NCBI GenBank assembly: GCA_020073375.1
Contig: JAIQFG010000008.1
Span: 28,238 to 92,237, forward strand
Source: Terriglobia bacterium
Lineage (GTDB): Bacteria; Acidobacteriota; Terriglobia; Acidiferrales; UBA7541
Length of the DNA: 64,000 nucleotides
Direction of reading: 5' to 3'
Position 1 is the first letter of the stretch. The number at the start of each line of letters is the position of its first letter. The position numbers were made by a program, and so were the translations under genes. Below, piece after piece: positions 1 through 9,179 of the stretch. The notes below the pieces were generated by a model. The model did no database searches. It was given only the letters and a program-made list of their open reading frames with translations, and was not told the DNA's origin.

Positions 1-617
1 GTCGCCCATGTGGCCCCGTCGTACGCGCTGACCCAGCCCATCACGAACAGCAGCAGGCAGGCCCCAAAAGTCACGGCCCCGGCGATGATCTGATTGCGCG
101 TCAGCGAAGAAATAAAAGTTCCAATCGCGAGCAGCCCGCCTGCTTGCAGCAGCATCCCCAGGCACCCTACGGCCAGCGGCTTCCACGCTGCTTGCCCGTA
201 TCGGAACAGGAAAAGCATGTCCAACACCACCGTGCCCAGCATGCAGGAATACATCAGGACTGCCGCCAGCCATTTTCCCAGGATCACTTCGACGTCCGTG
301 ATCGGCGAAGTGGCCAGCAATTCGATCGTGCCGGTGCGCTTTTCCTCGGCAAACAGCCGCATCGTAATCAGAGGGATCAGCAGCAGCTGAATGACGCTGA
401 GATTGAGCAGCAGCGGGCGAATGATCTGCTCGTTGATGTTCATCGGGTACGGCTCGCCCTCCAGTTGCGCTTCCATCGTCACCTGCAGGACGCCGTTCAC
501 GATCGTCCAGAAGAAAAATCCGGCGATCACCGCGAACGTGACTAGCAAAATGTAGCCGATCGGCGAAACAAAATAGCTGCGCAATTCCTTGCGGCAAATA
601 ATCCAGATGTTCTTCAT
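1..617 (-). CDS. ABC-2 type (GldF-like) permease, C-terminus cut by window edge
   Basis: About 205 residues are visible, read from the reverse complement; the gene runs off the left edge. The protein opens M-K-N-I-W-I-I-C-R-K-E-L and has hydrophobic spans near residues 18-38, 78-98, 130-150 and 165-190, with the F-A-E-E-K-R-T-G-T-I-E-L-L motif typical of GldF/NosY-type ABC-2 permeases. The start ATG overlaps the stop of the upstream ATPase gene (ATGA), with AGGAGG about 11 nt before it, so the two are translationally coupled. Together they should form an inner-membrane exporter whose substrate cannot be read from sequence. In the same family of loci a Gldg-type protein often follows, which would lie outside this window. 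Confidence 0.85.
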   Translation of the reverse strand, partial: MKNIWIICRKELRSYFVSPIGYILLVTFAVIAGFFFWTIVNGVLQVTMEAQLEGEPYPMNINEQIIRPLLLNLSVIQLLLIPLITMRLFAEEKRTGTIELLATSPITDVEVILGKWLAAVLMYSCMLGTVVLDMLFLFRYGQAAWKPLAVGCLGMLLQAGGLLAIGTFISSLTRNQIIAGAVTFGACLLLFVMGWVSAYDGATWA

Positions 618-1612
618 TCTTTTTGCCCTCCTGCGGTTGCCGCGACGACTTCCATTTCCGCGGGCGCCTCGGTTCCGGTCAGTTGCAGGAAAACTTCCTC
701 CAGGCTCATGGAAGCGGCCCGCAATTCGTTCAAGTCCCACCCGGATTCGACCACCGCGCGCGCCACGTCCCCGCGGACCGATTTGTTCGGGCCGCTCTCG
801 ACTTCAAAAATGGCGCGCTTTTGCCCGTCGGACTTGGCAATCACGCGGTTCACGCCCGCCACTTGCTCCAGCTTGCGCTGCACCGCGGCCGGATCGAGGT
901 TGCCGTTTCGCCCGCCCACTTCCACCAGCACCGATTCGCCCGACCGCGCGCGGTGCTGCAAGTTGCTCACCGAGTCGGTGGCCACGATCTTGCCCTTGTT
1001 GATGATGATCACCTGCTCGCAGGTCTGGCTGACTTCGGGAAGAATGTGCGTGCTCAAAATAATGGTGTGATCCCCGGCCAGGCTCTTGATCAGGTCGCGC
1101 GTCTCGTTGATCTGCTTCGGGTCCAGCCCCGCCGTCGGCTCGTCCAGGATCAGCACGTCCGGATTGTGAATGATGGCCTGCGCCAGGCCCACGCGCTGCC
1201 GGTAGCCTTTTGAAAGTTTTCCTATAAGTTTGTTTCGAACGTCGGCCACCGAGCACCGCTCGCAGGCGTAGCCCACGCGCGATTCCAGATCGCCTCTCGA
1301 CAAACCCTTCAACTGCCCGACGAACGACAAATACTCGCCCACGCGCATTTCCGGATACACCGGCGGCGTTTCCGGCAGATAGCCGATGCGCTTCTTGACT
1401 TCAAGTGGTTGTTCAAGAATGTCGAACCCGGCCACTGTGGCCGACCCGCCCGTGGGCGTCAGGAAGCAGGTGAGCATGCGCATCGTGGTGGTTTTGCCGG
1501 CGCCGTTGGGTCCGAGGAAGCCGACGATCTGGCCTTTCTGGACCTCAAATGAAATGTGGTCCACGGCCGTATTGCGGGCATATCTTTTCGTAAGTCCTTT
1601 AACTGTAATCAT
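614..1612 (-). CDS. ABC transporter ATP-binding protein (GldA/CcmA-like)
   Basis: A 332-residue ATPase that would power the permease encoded directly downstream. Walker A is GPNGAGKTT (residues 34-42), the signature is LSKGYRQRVGLAQ (from 133), Walker B is VLILDEPTAGLD (from 153), and the H-loop appears as STH. The roughly 90-residue C-terminal extension, including S-M-S-L-E-E-V-F-L-Q-L-T, is typical of drug/GldA-type exporters. The gene is first in a two-gene coupled unit with a 4-bp overlap. A GAGAG element precedes the ATG. The family is certain; gliding involvement is only a family association and should not be assumed. Confidence 0.92.
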   Translation of the reverse strand: MITVKGLTKRYARNTAVDHISFEVQKGQIVGFLGPNGAGKTTTMRMLTCFLTPTGGSATVAGFDILEQPLEVKKRIGYLPETPPVYPEMRVGEYLSFVGQLKGLSRGDLESRVGYACERCSVADVRNKLIGKLSKGYRQRVGLAQAIIHNPDVLILDEPTAGLDPKQINETRDLIKSLAGDHTIILSTHILPEVSQTCEQVIIINKGKIVATDSVSNLQHRARSGESVLVEVGGRNGNLDPAAVQRKLEQVAGVNRVIAKSDGQKRAIFEVESGPNKSVRGDVARAVVESGWDLNELRAASMSLEEVFLQLTGTEAPAEMEVVAATAGGQKE

Positions 1613-1780
1613 AGGAATTCTCTCTAGAACAGACGCATAGCGATAAAAAATGTTTCCAAGGCTTTAGGTTAAAAATTGAAGCCTCATCTTAAGAACCCAA
1701 GTGCCCGGATGTCAACCCCTTACCTCTTTTTCGACGGCGGGCACGCCCGGCGCGTTTCAAGCCCTCCGGCGCATGGGCGG

Positions 1781-1893
1781 GTTTTGGTAGCACAGCCGCT
1801 CCCCGCTGCGTGGGTATTGGGATCGCCAGAATTTGCAACGCTTATGAGGCTGACGAAACTCACAGAGCCGGGAGCGGCTGTGCTACTAAAATC
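1781..1893. repeat. REP-like long inverted repeat in the 1613-1980 gap
   Basis: Arms of about 17 bp, GTAGCACAGCCGCTCCC (1787-1803) and its reverse complement (1870-1886), flank a roughly 66-bp centre; the match extends outwards into TTTT/AAAA. The end resembles the GTAGGACAG ends of the three repeats at 44-47 kb, suggesting the same class of non-coding palindromic element. The remainder of this 368-bp gap (1613-1780) holds only the upstream region of the ABC operon; no convincing gene was seen. Confidence 0.55.
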
Positions 1894-1920
1894 GAAACCA
1901 TCGCCGCCATAAAATGAAAA

Positions 1921-1958
1921 GCCGCTGCGGGACGTCCCGGAAGACGTCCCGCAGCGGC
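1921..1958 (-). terminator. Rho-independent terminator of the phosphoesterase gene
   Basis: A perfect 15-bp stem, GCCGCTGCGGGACGT (1921-1935) and its complement (1944-1958), encloses an 8-nt loop. On the minus strand it is followed by TTTTCATTTT. It starts 23 bp past the stop codon of the upstream (minus-strand) phosphoesterase gene. Confidence 0.85.
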
Positions 1959-1980
1959 ACTCGGGTAATTACGCGGCAGG

Positions 1981-3255
1981 TCAATTGCCGTCGTGATCGT
2001 CGTCGTGATCGCGATGGTGGTCGCCGGAAAACAGATCGGACATCACCTTCACGCCGGAATCGCAAGCGTGGTTCAGGCAAGGCAGGCCAAGGCCGCCTTC
2101 GATGGACTTGAGCAGCGAGAAGTGCGTGTAGAACCGGTTGCTCTGCACGCCTCTTTCGCCGTAGTTCGTTTCCACAACCGTCAGAACCTGGTTGACGTTG
2201 GGCGTGGCGCTGTAGTCGTTCTCATCCCACAGCAGGACGATGGCGCTGCGGCCGTCTTTCCAGGCGGGCGAGGAGTGGATGGCTTTCACCAGCGTCTGGA
2301 TGGTCAGGTCGCCGATGCGAATCAAGGCCGGGTTCAGGCCCACTTGCGTTCCGGTGCTGGAGGGATCGAAATCGCAGGCGGGGCCGGCGTTACCGCGGCC
2401 GTGCTGGTCGTTGCACTGGTTCGGGGCTATGAACGAAAAATCCGGCACGTGGCCCGAGGCGAGGTCGGCGAACAATCCGTGCGATCCCTCGAAGCCCACC
2501 GTGTTCATAAGGCTATTTTCGGGGTTCAGGCCTTCCTGAACGCTGCGGAAATACGCGAAGGGGTTGTGCTTCACGGCGTAGAGGTTGATGAGCGATTGTG
2601 TTTCCGCCGGAAGGGGAGTGAGGAAAGGCGTCACGTTGGAATAAAATCCGTCCGCATTGTTCACGCCGTCGGCGCCTGTGGGCGGCAGGCTTTCCTGATA
2701 GCTTTTCCAGCTTTTGCCGTACGCGACCAGTTGGTCCGCGATCGTCTTTCCGGAAATATTCTTCGCGGCGGGAATGGAAAGAATGCCGTCGATGTTGGTG
2801 ACTTCCGTGATGGATGGGGGCGTGGTCTCATTCGAGAAATCGAATGTGGGTGTCGCGGCATCCGTGCCGGTGCCCCAGATCGGGCAGATATTTGCGGCTC
2901 CCTCGAAGGAGGTAATGCCGGAAGCCAGATTCGTGGTGCAGGCGGTGTTGTGCCAATCGGGGGAGTTGTCATTGAGCACGCCGAAGTTGGAGCCGCCGAC
3001 GACTTCCAGGTAATTCGTCGAGCTCGGATGGGCCACGGCGAAATAATTATTCGCGGCGTTGGCCGACTTCGCATACTTGTTGGTGAACGGCGCGTCCGGA
3101 TTGCCAATAATCTGTCCGTAGGCGTGATTTTCCATCATGATCACAAAAACGTGGTCCAAGCGCGGAACGCCCTTGGGGACGTCGCCCTCGTTGGCGAACA
3201 TCGGCCCTGCCATTAGCGCGAATGCGAGACCCAGAGTTGCGGCCTTTCGTATCAT
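1981..3255 (-). CDS. Secreted phosphoesterase (phospholipase C / acid phosphatase family)
   Basis: A 424-residue exported hydrolase of the alkaline-phosphatase superfamily (phosphoesterase, PF04185 type). Residues 1-21 form a signal peptide ending M-F-A. The family opening VFVIMMENHAYG (about 36-47) supplies metal-binding E42 and N43, and a later VLLWDEND segment fits the second metal-site acidic cluster. The predicted reaction is hydrolysis of phosphomonoesters or phospholipid head groups outside the cytoplasm; which of these is not resolvable. The last 15 residues are almost entirely His, Asp and Gly, unusual for the family and possibly metal-binding. A strong terminator follows. The Shine-Dalgarno is weak. 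Confidence 0.85.
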   Translation of the reverse strand: MIRKAATLGLAFALMAGPMFANEGDVPKGVPRLDHVFVIMMENHAYGQIIGNPDAPFTNKYAKSANAANNYFAVAHPSSTNYLEVVGGSNFGVLNDNSPDWHNTACTTNLASGITSFEGAANICPIWGTGTDAATPTFDFSNETTPPSITEVTNIDGILSIPAAKNISGKTIADQLVAYGKSWKSYQESLPPTGADGVNNADGFYSNVTPFLTPLPAETQSLINLYAVKHNPFAYFRSVQEGLNPENSLMNTVGFEGSHGLFADLASGHVPDFSFIAPNQCNDQHGRGNAGPACDFDPSSTGTQVGLNPALIRIGDLTIQTLVKAIHSSPAWKDGRSAIVLLWDENDYSATPNVNQVLTVVETNYGERGVQSNRFYTHFSLLKSIEGGLGLPCLNHACDSGVKVMSDLFSGDHHRDHDDDHDGN

Positions 3256-3510
3256 AATTTTTCACCAGTCCTTAGTCTCAATTTAAGCGGAAGTTGTCGG
3301 CCGTGCGGGGACATGGGCTCGACCGCGAGTAATCTGGGGGAGGGTTGTTAGGATTCGATGACGGTTTTGAAAAAACTGGGTGAACGGGAAACGCACACCC
3401 TGTGGAATCTCGACAGATATTCGCGGGATTGTAATTTCAATTTAATACTCGAATCAGGAAGGCGCTTCGCGTGAATATAACATTACGCCGCGGTAACAAT
3501 GCGCAGAATT

Positions 3511-5139
3511 TCAGGCAGATCCCTGATTTTCCCCGGGCGAGGGGCAGCGGCGATTGTACCAATGGCAACCCGCCAGGAAGAGCGCGCCCGCGGCATAGCT
3601 TGCGGCAAAATCCGGAGCGGCAAGAATCCCCAGCTTGTTCACGATTCCGGCCGGGCTCAGGGTAAATGCGTGGATCAGTCCGAGGCCCGAGAGAACGGCG
3701 CCCGCGAGCATCCATCCGGCCGCGGGCAGGAATCGCCGGTCGAGCATGTAGGCGATGGCCGCCGCCCAGATCATGGAGATCAGAAGCGCTCCCTGGCTGA
3801 GCGCGATCAATCCGTAAATGGGGAGTTCGTCTCCAAACGATGGCGCGGCCTGCGCGAGGCTCGACCCGCCCTTGCGCAGCGCCAGATCGACCAACTGCAA
3901 TCCCCACGCGGCCAGCATCGGGAGCAAACCGAAGGCTACGGCGATGCAATGGGATTTCGGGACCTCCTGAAACGCCTGCGCCACCATGACCAGGCCGAAC
4001 CACACGATCACGATAGCCACCACTTCCAGCGGTACGAAACGCATGATGGGAGAAATGAGTCCGGTAATGCAGATCAGCAGCGTGGCCGCGCCGTTCAAAA
4101 TCGAGTAGCCCACGCGCGCGCCGTATGCCTTGTGCGCCAGGTGCCCGAAATAGAGCGTGGTGGGAAACGGGCTGCCGAAGGCCGCCGCGCCCAGCGTGGC
4201 CAGGCCGTTCACCAGCAGCGATGGCCAGGTGGGATAGTCGTCGCCGGCGACATTCACGCTTTCCAGAATCTGCAGCGAGACGATGGTGTCCAGCGCGCTC
4301 ATCGGCAAAATAATCGAGAGATACTGCCAGCCCTCTCCGTGCCGAAGGAATTCAAATAAATTCACGGGCCGCGGCAGATACAAACCAACAGTCAACCCCG
4401 GCGGGGGCGCGGGCAGATGATACATGTGGAAAGCTCGCAGGAGCACAATCAGAATTACACCCGCCGCGATACACAGCAAGCCGCCGGGAATGCGGTACGG
4501 CAGGCGAATCCGCGAGCCATAGACGGCGAGAATAATTACCGTCGGCAAGAGCGCAAGTTCCGGCGTCTGAAAAATCTGCAAAATGAATCCCAGGCAAAGG
4601 AACGCGATGGCGATCCCCGCCAGCGGACACAGAAGTGCGGCGCGCGGGGTATACCGGCGCAGCCAGTCCGTGCAAAATGCGCCCGCCGTCTGCACCATGC
4701 CGCTCACAAAGCAGGCGAACACGCCCAGATGCCAGGTGAGTTGCGAATCGTGCGTGCGCAGGTACACGGGCAGCATGATCAAAAACACGTAGGCGAAAAT
4801 CGTGGGCGTGTTGACGCCGAACGGAATAGCGGTGACGTCGCTCCGGCCCGATTTTTCCGATAAGCGGTGCGCCTGCCAGGCGTAAAAAACGTTTCCGATC
4901 AGGATCGAAAACGCCACCGCGGGCAGGATGCGGCCCGCGACCAGTTCCATCGGGAATCCGCAGAGCGGAGCGAGTCCGGCTATGAGCAGCAAGTCCGGAA
5001 ATCCGCTGAAGAACAGTCCGAAAAATCCATCCAGGTCGCCGGCTACGAACCAGCGCGCGGCGCTGGGCGCGGGGACGCCGGAGGGCGGGGCCGCGGCGCT
5101 CACGCGGTTCCGTACTTCAAGCCGATTTTCGCCAGCCAC
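3511..5139 (-). CDS. AzgA/NCS2-like permease
   Basis: A 542-residue polytopic membrane protein with roughly 12-14 hydrophobic spans. The segment GSPFPTTLYFGHLAHKAYG followed by A-R-V-G-Y-S aligns in character with the conserved GTSpvTtYiEsaaG...GGRTGL region of AzgA-type purine permeases. A GRSDVTAIPFGVNTPT stretch matches the family's TM3 half-helix region. Substrate is unknown; purines or related heterocycles are the family expectation. The called ATG overlaps the 3' end of the Rieske oxygenase gene by 40 bp, so the pair is probably one operon; a start slightly downstream is possible because the first 30 residues are proline/alanine-rich. Confidence 0.7.
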   Translation of the reverse strand: MAGENRLEVRNRVSAAAPPSGVPAPSAARWFVAGDLDGFFGLFFSGFPDLLLIAGLAPLCGFPMELVAGRILPAVAFSILIGNVFYAWQAHRLSEKSGRSDVTAIPFGVNTPTIFAYVFLIMLPVYLRTHDSQLTWHLGVFACFVSGMVQTAGAFCTDWLRRYTPRAALLCPLAGIAIAFLCLGFILQIFQTPELALLPTVIILAVYGSRIRLPYRIPGGLLCIAAGVILIVLLRAFHMYHLPAPPPGLTVGLYLPRPVNLFEFLRHGEGWQYLSIILPMSALDTIVSLQILESVNVAGDDYPTWPSLLVNGLATLGAAAFGSPFPTTLYFGHLAHKAYGARVGYSILNGAATLLICITGLISPIMRFVPLEVVAIVIVWFGLVMVAQAFQEVPKSHCIAVAFGLLPMLAAWGLQLVDLALRKGGSSLAQAAPSFGDELPIYGLIALSQGALLISMIWAAAIAYMLDRRFLPAAGWMLAGAVLSGLGLIHAFTLSPAGIVNKLGILAAPDFAASYAAGALFLAGCHWYNRRCPSPGENQGSA

Positions 5140-6068
5140 TTGCGGTAAGCGATCGCCGTGCGATCCGAACGCAAGTGCAATTCGGCTTGCAAGTCCAGCG
5201 GCAATAGTTCGGGTCGCTGGGACTCGACGACGGGAATATCCTGCCGGCTGACCACGTCCTGGAACGCGCGTAACTGTTCGTCGGAAGTCTGCGGCGCGTA
5301 ATTGAGCGCCAGGATCAGCCAGGCGAGACTCTCGCGCTCATCGACGGGAGTGACCGCGCTGAAGATGGAAAACTTCTGGTCCTGATACGATTTCTGAAAG
5401 TAAGCCGCCAAGGGCCGCAGGACGCGGTAGGTATATTTCACTTCGGCCGATTGTCCGGTGCCGTCCGGGTCCGGCTGCCACACGCCGATGTCCCGCGCCA
5501 CGATGCCGTCGGGGTTCGTTTCCACTTCGTAGTCGGCAACTTCGGTGTGTTCGGGATCGCCGAGAAAGCCGGCGTGGACGAAGGGGAAGTGCCCCACGTC
5601 CAAAAAATTTTCGATGATCCGCGGACCCTGGGCCTTAAACAGGTACGGGCCGGCGAGCACTTTTCGGAACGATGCGTCCTCCCACTCGCTGAACTGAGGC
5701 ACGTCCGCGTTCGGCGTGCCCAGACAAGCCCATACCAGTCCGTATTTCTCGGTGACGCGGTAAGCCGTTGCCAGGGCGCGCGCCGGGGGAGTCATCGAAG
5801 GATGCGCGGGAATGCGCACGCATTGCCCCGTGGCGTTGTAGTTCCATCCGTGGTACGGACAGACTAGGCAATCCTGTTCCACTCGCCCGCCGGAAAGCTT
5901 CGCGCCGCGATGCAGGCAGAGATCGCGCCAGGCGCAAAGCCCGGCGCTGCTTCGCCAAATCACAATGTCCTGTCCGAGAAGCCGCGCCGGGCGCACCTCT
6001 CCGGTTTGCATGTCGGAGGATTGCGCCACGACATGCCAGTCGTTGAGAAGTAGTGGGTCATCCATCAT
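5100..6068 (-). CDS. Rieske-type oxygenase alpha subunit
   Basis: A 322-residue aromatic-ring-hydroxylating or N/O-demethylating type oxygenase. The [2Fe-2S] ligands are C51-x-H53 and C70-x2-H73 in CLHRG and CPYHGWNY. The mononuclear iron site is NFLDVGHFPFVH, giving D157 or N154 with H160 and H165. The C-terminal PLDLQAELHLRSDR segment is typical of vanillate/toluenesulfonate/purine-demethylase-like members. The frame is open 70 codons further upstream, but that extension lacks domain homology; the paired ATGATG at 6068/6065 places the Rieske domain at the usual distance from the N-terminus. It overlaps the downstream permease gene. A reductase partner is not encoded nearby. Confidence 0.85.
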   Translation of the reverse strand: MMDDPLLLNDWHVVAQSSDMQTGEVRPARLLGQDIVIWRSSAGLCAWRDLCLHRGAKLSGGRVEQDCLVCPYHGWNYNATGQCVRIPAHPSMTPPARALATAYRVTEKYGLVWACLGTPNADVPQFSEWEDASFRKVLAGPYLFKAQGPRIIENFLDVGHFPFVHAGFLGDPEHTEVADYEVETNPDGIVARDIGVWQPDPDGTGQSAEVKYTYRVLRPLAAYFQKSYQDQKFSIFSAVTPVDERESLAWLILALNYAPQTSDEQLRAFQDVVSRQDIPVVESQRPELLPLDLQAELHLRSDRTAIAYRKWLAKIGLKYGTA

Positions 6069-6351
6069 AGCGGCACGGATCTCAGCGGCGCCGCGTTCGT
6101 GCCCGCCGTGGGTGCGGGCTTCGACGCGTGGTGCCGCGAATCGGGCAGGAGAATAACACAGGTGAATGGGCCGTTCCGTTTGGGTTTTCCTATGCCGCGC
6201 ATCACGGATTCCGGTGGTGCGGTGAAAAGCGAAACCGGGCACTTCGCCTGGCCCGGGCACGCTAAAGTTTCGGTTCACGCTGCCGATTCAGTCCAAGAAC
6301 GCTCAAAAAACATCGAGAAAGAAACGCGCCTGGAGATAGTGAGGGAATGAA

Positions 6352-8577
6352 ATGAAGCCGCAACTTTTCCTTTCCGGCGCCCTGCTTGCATGTGCCGCGC
6401 TTTACGGGTGCGCCCTCACAAGCAGCCATGCCGATTTTTCAATCGAAGCCGCTCCATCGAGCATCACGGTAATTCCCGGCGGCGCCGCGCAGACGCTGAG
6501 TATCGGCGTCTCGCAACTGGGAGGCGCCAGCCAGAGCGTCACGGTCACGGCCGGCGCGGTGCCGGCGGGCGTGACGGTCACTCCGGCAACTTTCTCTCTC
6601 ACTATCGGTTCGCTGGCGCAGATCAGCGTATCCGCATCTGCGGCAGCAGTGCCGGGCGCGGCTGGCATCACCTTTACTGGAACTTCCGGCTCGCTCACGC
6701 ATGAAACGGCCGTCTCGATGACGATTGCTTCGGCGTCCACCACGGCTTCTCTGAGCGCGGCATCTTATGATTTTGGAAACAATCTGGTGAACAACACGGT
6801 CACCGGGACGGTGGTCACCGTCAGCAATACGGGTTCGGCTCCATTGACCCTGGATCCGGCGCTGACCGGCGACCCAAGCTACACTATCGTTTCCGGACTG
6901 TCCTGCGGCACAAACCTTGCGCCTGGGGCGCATTGCGACATGGTGCTGAATTATTTGCCGGCGGCTGCGTCCGCTCCCGCAGCGCAGATGGCTATGCTGA
7001 ACATGGGATTTGACGACGTGCCGGCCGGTACTCCGCAGACCGTCGCCATTTCCGGAAAATCTTTTGCATTGCCGGCCGGAATCGTAGCCCCCACCGACAA
7101 TCCGCAGGTCGCGCTATACACCATGACGCTGCCTTTTCCCGGAAGCGTGACCATCCACTTCGGCACCACTGCCGGCTACGGACTGCAAACCTGGACGCAA
7201 TCCACCGACGCCCCCGGCGGGGAAGTCAGCATCTTCGTCGCGGGCATGTTGGCCAGCACGCTGTACCACATGCAAGCCGCGGTGCAATTCTCGAACGGCA
7301 TCGCTGCGACCGACGCGGACCATACTTTCACGACAAAAACCGCGCTCGCCAATATGCGCATCACGGTAACGACGACCACGACGGCGAGAATGACGCCGCA
7401 ACCCGGCCTTGAACTGCTCAATCCCCTCGCGGGAAATCCCAGCGGCGTCGTGGTCACCGATCTTTCCGGCAACGTGCTGTGGACCTACGCCAATCCCGGC
7501 ACCCCGGGCCTGAATTTCATCGACGGCGTGAAAACGCTTCCGGACGGAAATTTTCTGCTGGTCATCGGGCCCTCGTCCAGCGTTTCACTCACCGGAGCTT
7601 TTGCCCCGGGAACGATCACCGAGCTTCGTGAAGTAAATCTCGCGGGAGACACCGTGCGCGAAATTACGATCGACGACCTGAACTCGGAGCTGGCTGCCGC
7701 GGGCTGCGCCGAGTGCGCCGTGAAGCTGGACAATTTCCACCACGACGTTGAGCCGCTCCCCAATGGACACTGGCTGGCCGTTGCGAACACAACCCGCGTG
7801 CTATCCGCGACCAGCCAGCCGCCATTGACCGGCGCCGCCGCAACCACGGTCCTCGGCGACGTGATCGTGGACCTGGATCAGAATTTGTGGCCGGTATGGG
7901 TGTGGAATGAATTTAACCACCTCGACCCGAATCGCCATCCCATGCAATTCCCCGACTGGACGCATACCAACGCCGTCGTCTACTCGAAGGACGACCACAA
8001 CATCCTCGTCTCAATGCGCCATCAGAACTGGATCCTGAAAGTGAATTACAACGACGGCGTGGGAGACGGCAGCATCGTCTGGCGCCTGGGGACCGGAGGC
8101 GACTTCACCCTCGCAGGCGGAAGCGATCCGGCCGATTGGGAATTTGCGCAACATGCCCCGGCGTTTTTCAGCGCGAATACCGCCGGTGTCTTCTCGCTGG
8201 GCGTAATGGACAACGGGGATGACAGGATTTTTCCCGGCGGCGTCACTTGCGGCAGCGCGGGAGCCCCGCCCTGCCACTTCACCACGGTCCCGGTCTGGCA
8301 AATTGACGAAACCGCGAAAACGGCCACGCTCACCTTCCACCAGATCCTACCGGCCGGCCTGTTCAGCAACTTTGGCGGCAACGCGGAGCGCCTGGCCAAC
8401 GGCAACGTGGAGTACGATCTCTGCTCGGTAGCATCGGGACCCAACGGACCTTTTTCCTATGTGTACGAAGTGACTTCGGAAGCCTCACCGCAAACGGTTT
8501 GGAGCATGCATGTCTCTGGAACGTTTTTGTACCGCGCATTCCGCATTCCGAGCCTATATCCGGGAGTGCAATGGTGA
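6352..8577 (+). CDS. Arylsulfotransferase-family lipoprotein with Ig-like N-terminus
   Basis: A 741-residue exported protein. The N-terminus (about 1-20) ends A-L-Y-G-C, a plausible lipobox. Residues 30-230 carry Ig-like and choice-of-anchor-D-like beta domains (N-N-T-V-T-G-T-V-V-T-V-S-N-T-G-S-A-P-L). From about 330 the protein is an ASST-type propeller: DLSGNVLWTY, DNFHHDVEPLPNGHWL with candidate catalytic His, DWTHTNAVVY, and R-H-Q-N-W-I-L-K-V. Family members transfer sulfate between phenolic compounds or act as uncharacterised propellers; activity here is inferred only. GAGGGAATGAA precedes the ATG. It is transcribed divergently from the Rieske gene and seems monocistronic. Confidence 0.8.
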   Translation: MKPQLFLSGALLACAALYGCALTSSHADFSIEAAPSSITVIPGGAAQTLSIGVSQLGGASQSVTVTAGAVPAGVTVTPATFSLTIGSLAQISVSASAAAVPGAAGITFTGTSGSLTHETAVSMTIASASTTASLSAASYDFGNNLVNNTVTGTVVTVSNTGSAPLTLDPALTGDPSYTIVSGLSCGTNLAPGAHCDMVLNYLPAAASAPAAQMAMLNMGFDDVPAGTPQTVAISGKSFALPAGIVAPTDNPQVALYTMTLPFPGSVTIHFGTTAGYGLQTWTQSTDAPGGEVSIFVAGMLASTLYHMQAAVQFSNGIAATDADHTFTTKTALANMRITVTTTTTARMTPQPGLELLNPLAGNPSGVVVTDLSGNVLWTYANPGTPGLNFIDGVKTLPDGNFLLVIGPSSSVSLTGAFAPGTITELREVNLAGDTVREITIDDLNSELAAAGCAECAVKLDNFHHDVEPLPNGHWLAVANTTRVLSATSQPPLTGAAATTVLGDVIVDLDQNLWPVWVWNEFNHLDPNRHPMQFPDWTHTNAVVYSKDDHNILVSMRHQNWILKVNYNDGVGDGSIVWRLGTGGDFTLAGGSDPADWEFAQHAPAFFSANTAGVFSLGVMDNGDDRIFPGGVTCGSAGAPPCHFTTVPVWQIDETAKTATLTFHQILPAGLFSNFGGNAERLANGNVEYDLCSVASGPNGPFSYVYEVTSEASPQTVWSMHVSGTFLYRAFRIPSLYPGVQW

Positions 8578-8612
8578 CGCGCCGGGAGGGCTTGCCGAAA
8601 TATCATGAAAAG

Positions 8613-8689
8613 TGGCGCGCCCGGAGGGAATCGAACCCCCGACCCTCTGCTTAGAAGGCAGACGCTCTATCCACCTGAGCTACGGGCGC
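8613..8689 (-). tRNA. tRNA-Arg (anticodon TCT)
   Basis: The reverse complement folds as a cloverleaf: acceptor GCGCCCG/CGGGCGC, D-arm with AGCTCAGGTGGATAGAGC, anticodon stem TCTGC/GCAGA around loop CTTCTAA (anticodon TCT, reading AGA), and T-arm with GGTTCGATTCC. The discriminator is G and CCA is encoded (complement of 8613-8615). Confidence 0.97.
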
Positions 8690-8846
8690 GTATTCAACAT
8701 TTTAATCCTAACATTGGCGAGTGTGGGGGAGATTTTGATTCAGGGAATTGTGTTTTTGGAGCTGGGGAACGCAACACGGGCAGGGAGGCGCAAGCGCGGA
8801 CGAGGGGCCTGGAGCGGGCGGCTCGCGCAATGAGCCAGGTGCGCCT

Positions 8847-9179
8847 TCAGCTAAGGTTGATTTTTCCCGTTTCTTCGCGAACGAAGGCGTAATTTTCAAT
8901 CACGGCGGCGGCGTAGTCGCGGGACGATCCGGTGTCCACGCGGACGACGCGGCAGATGGCGCGAACCAGGGCGGAGGGACCGGCGGCGTTCGAGGGCAGG
9001 GTCAGGACGACGTCGAGGGCGGTGCCCGCGGGCAAGGCCTCTTCGATCGTGAAATAGACGCCTTGCGTGGAGACATCCCGCGTTCTGCTATTGCGCGTGG
9101 AGCTTTCCTTATCCGAGCGGATCCGGAAGACGATCGGCAGGGACAAGTTATAGCGGCGCGCTTTTCGGCGTTCGTTCAT
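8847..9179 (-). CDS. PilZ domain protein (c-di-GMP receptor)
   Basis: A 110-residue single-domain protein. The N-terminal RRKARR cluster supplies the R-x3-R c-di-GMP-binding motif and DVSTQGVYF is the D/N-x-S-x2-G motif, both expected for a functional PilZ domain. No other domain is present, so it probably acts as a diffusible adaptor. The second window PilZ protein (58.3 kb) shares the same organisation. AGAAAGAAG precedes the ATG. It stands alone between tRNA-Arg and an empty 311-bp stretch. Confidence 0.9.
   Translation of the reverse strand: MNERRKARRYNLSLPIVFRIRSDKESSTRNSRTRDVSTQGVYFTIEEALPAGTALDVVLTLPSNAAGPSALVRAICRVVRVDTGSSRDYAAAVIENYAFVREETGKINLS

Noticed and set aside
6069..6278. 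70-codon extension of the Rieske oxygenase
   Set aside because: No homology or signal features; the domain begins immediately after the internal ATGATG.
8605..8892. Plus-strand frame encoding a P-E-G-I/R-T-P-D-P-L-L-R-R-type N-terminus
   Set aside because: It is translation across the tRNA-Arg gene, a common spurious annotation; the following residues show no domain.
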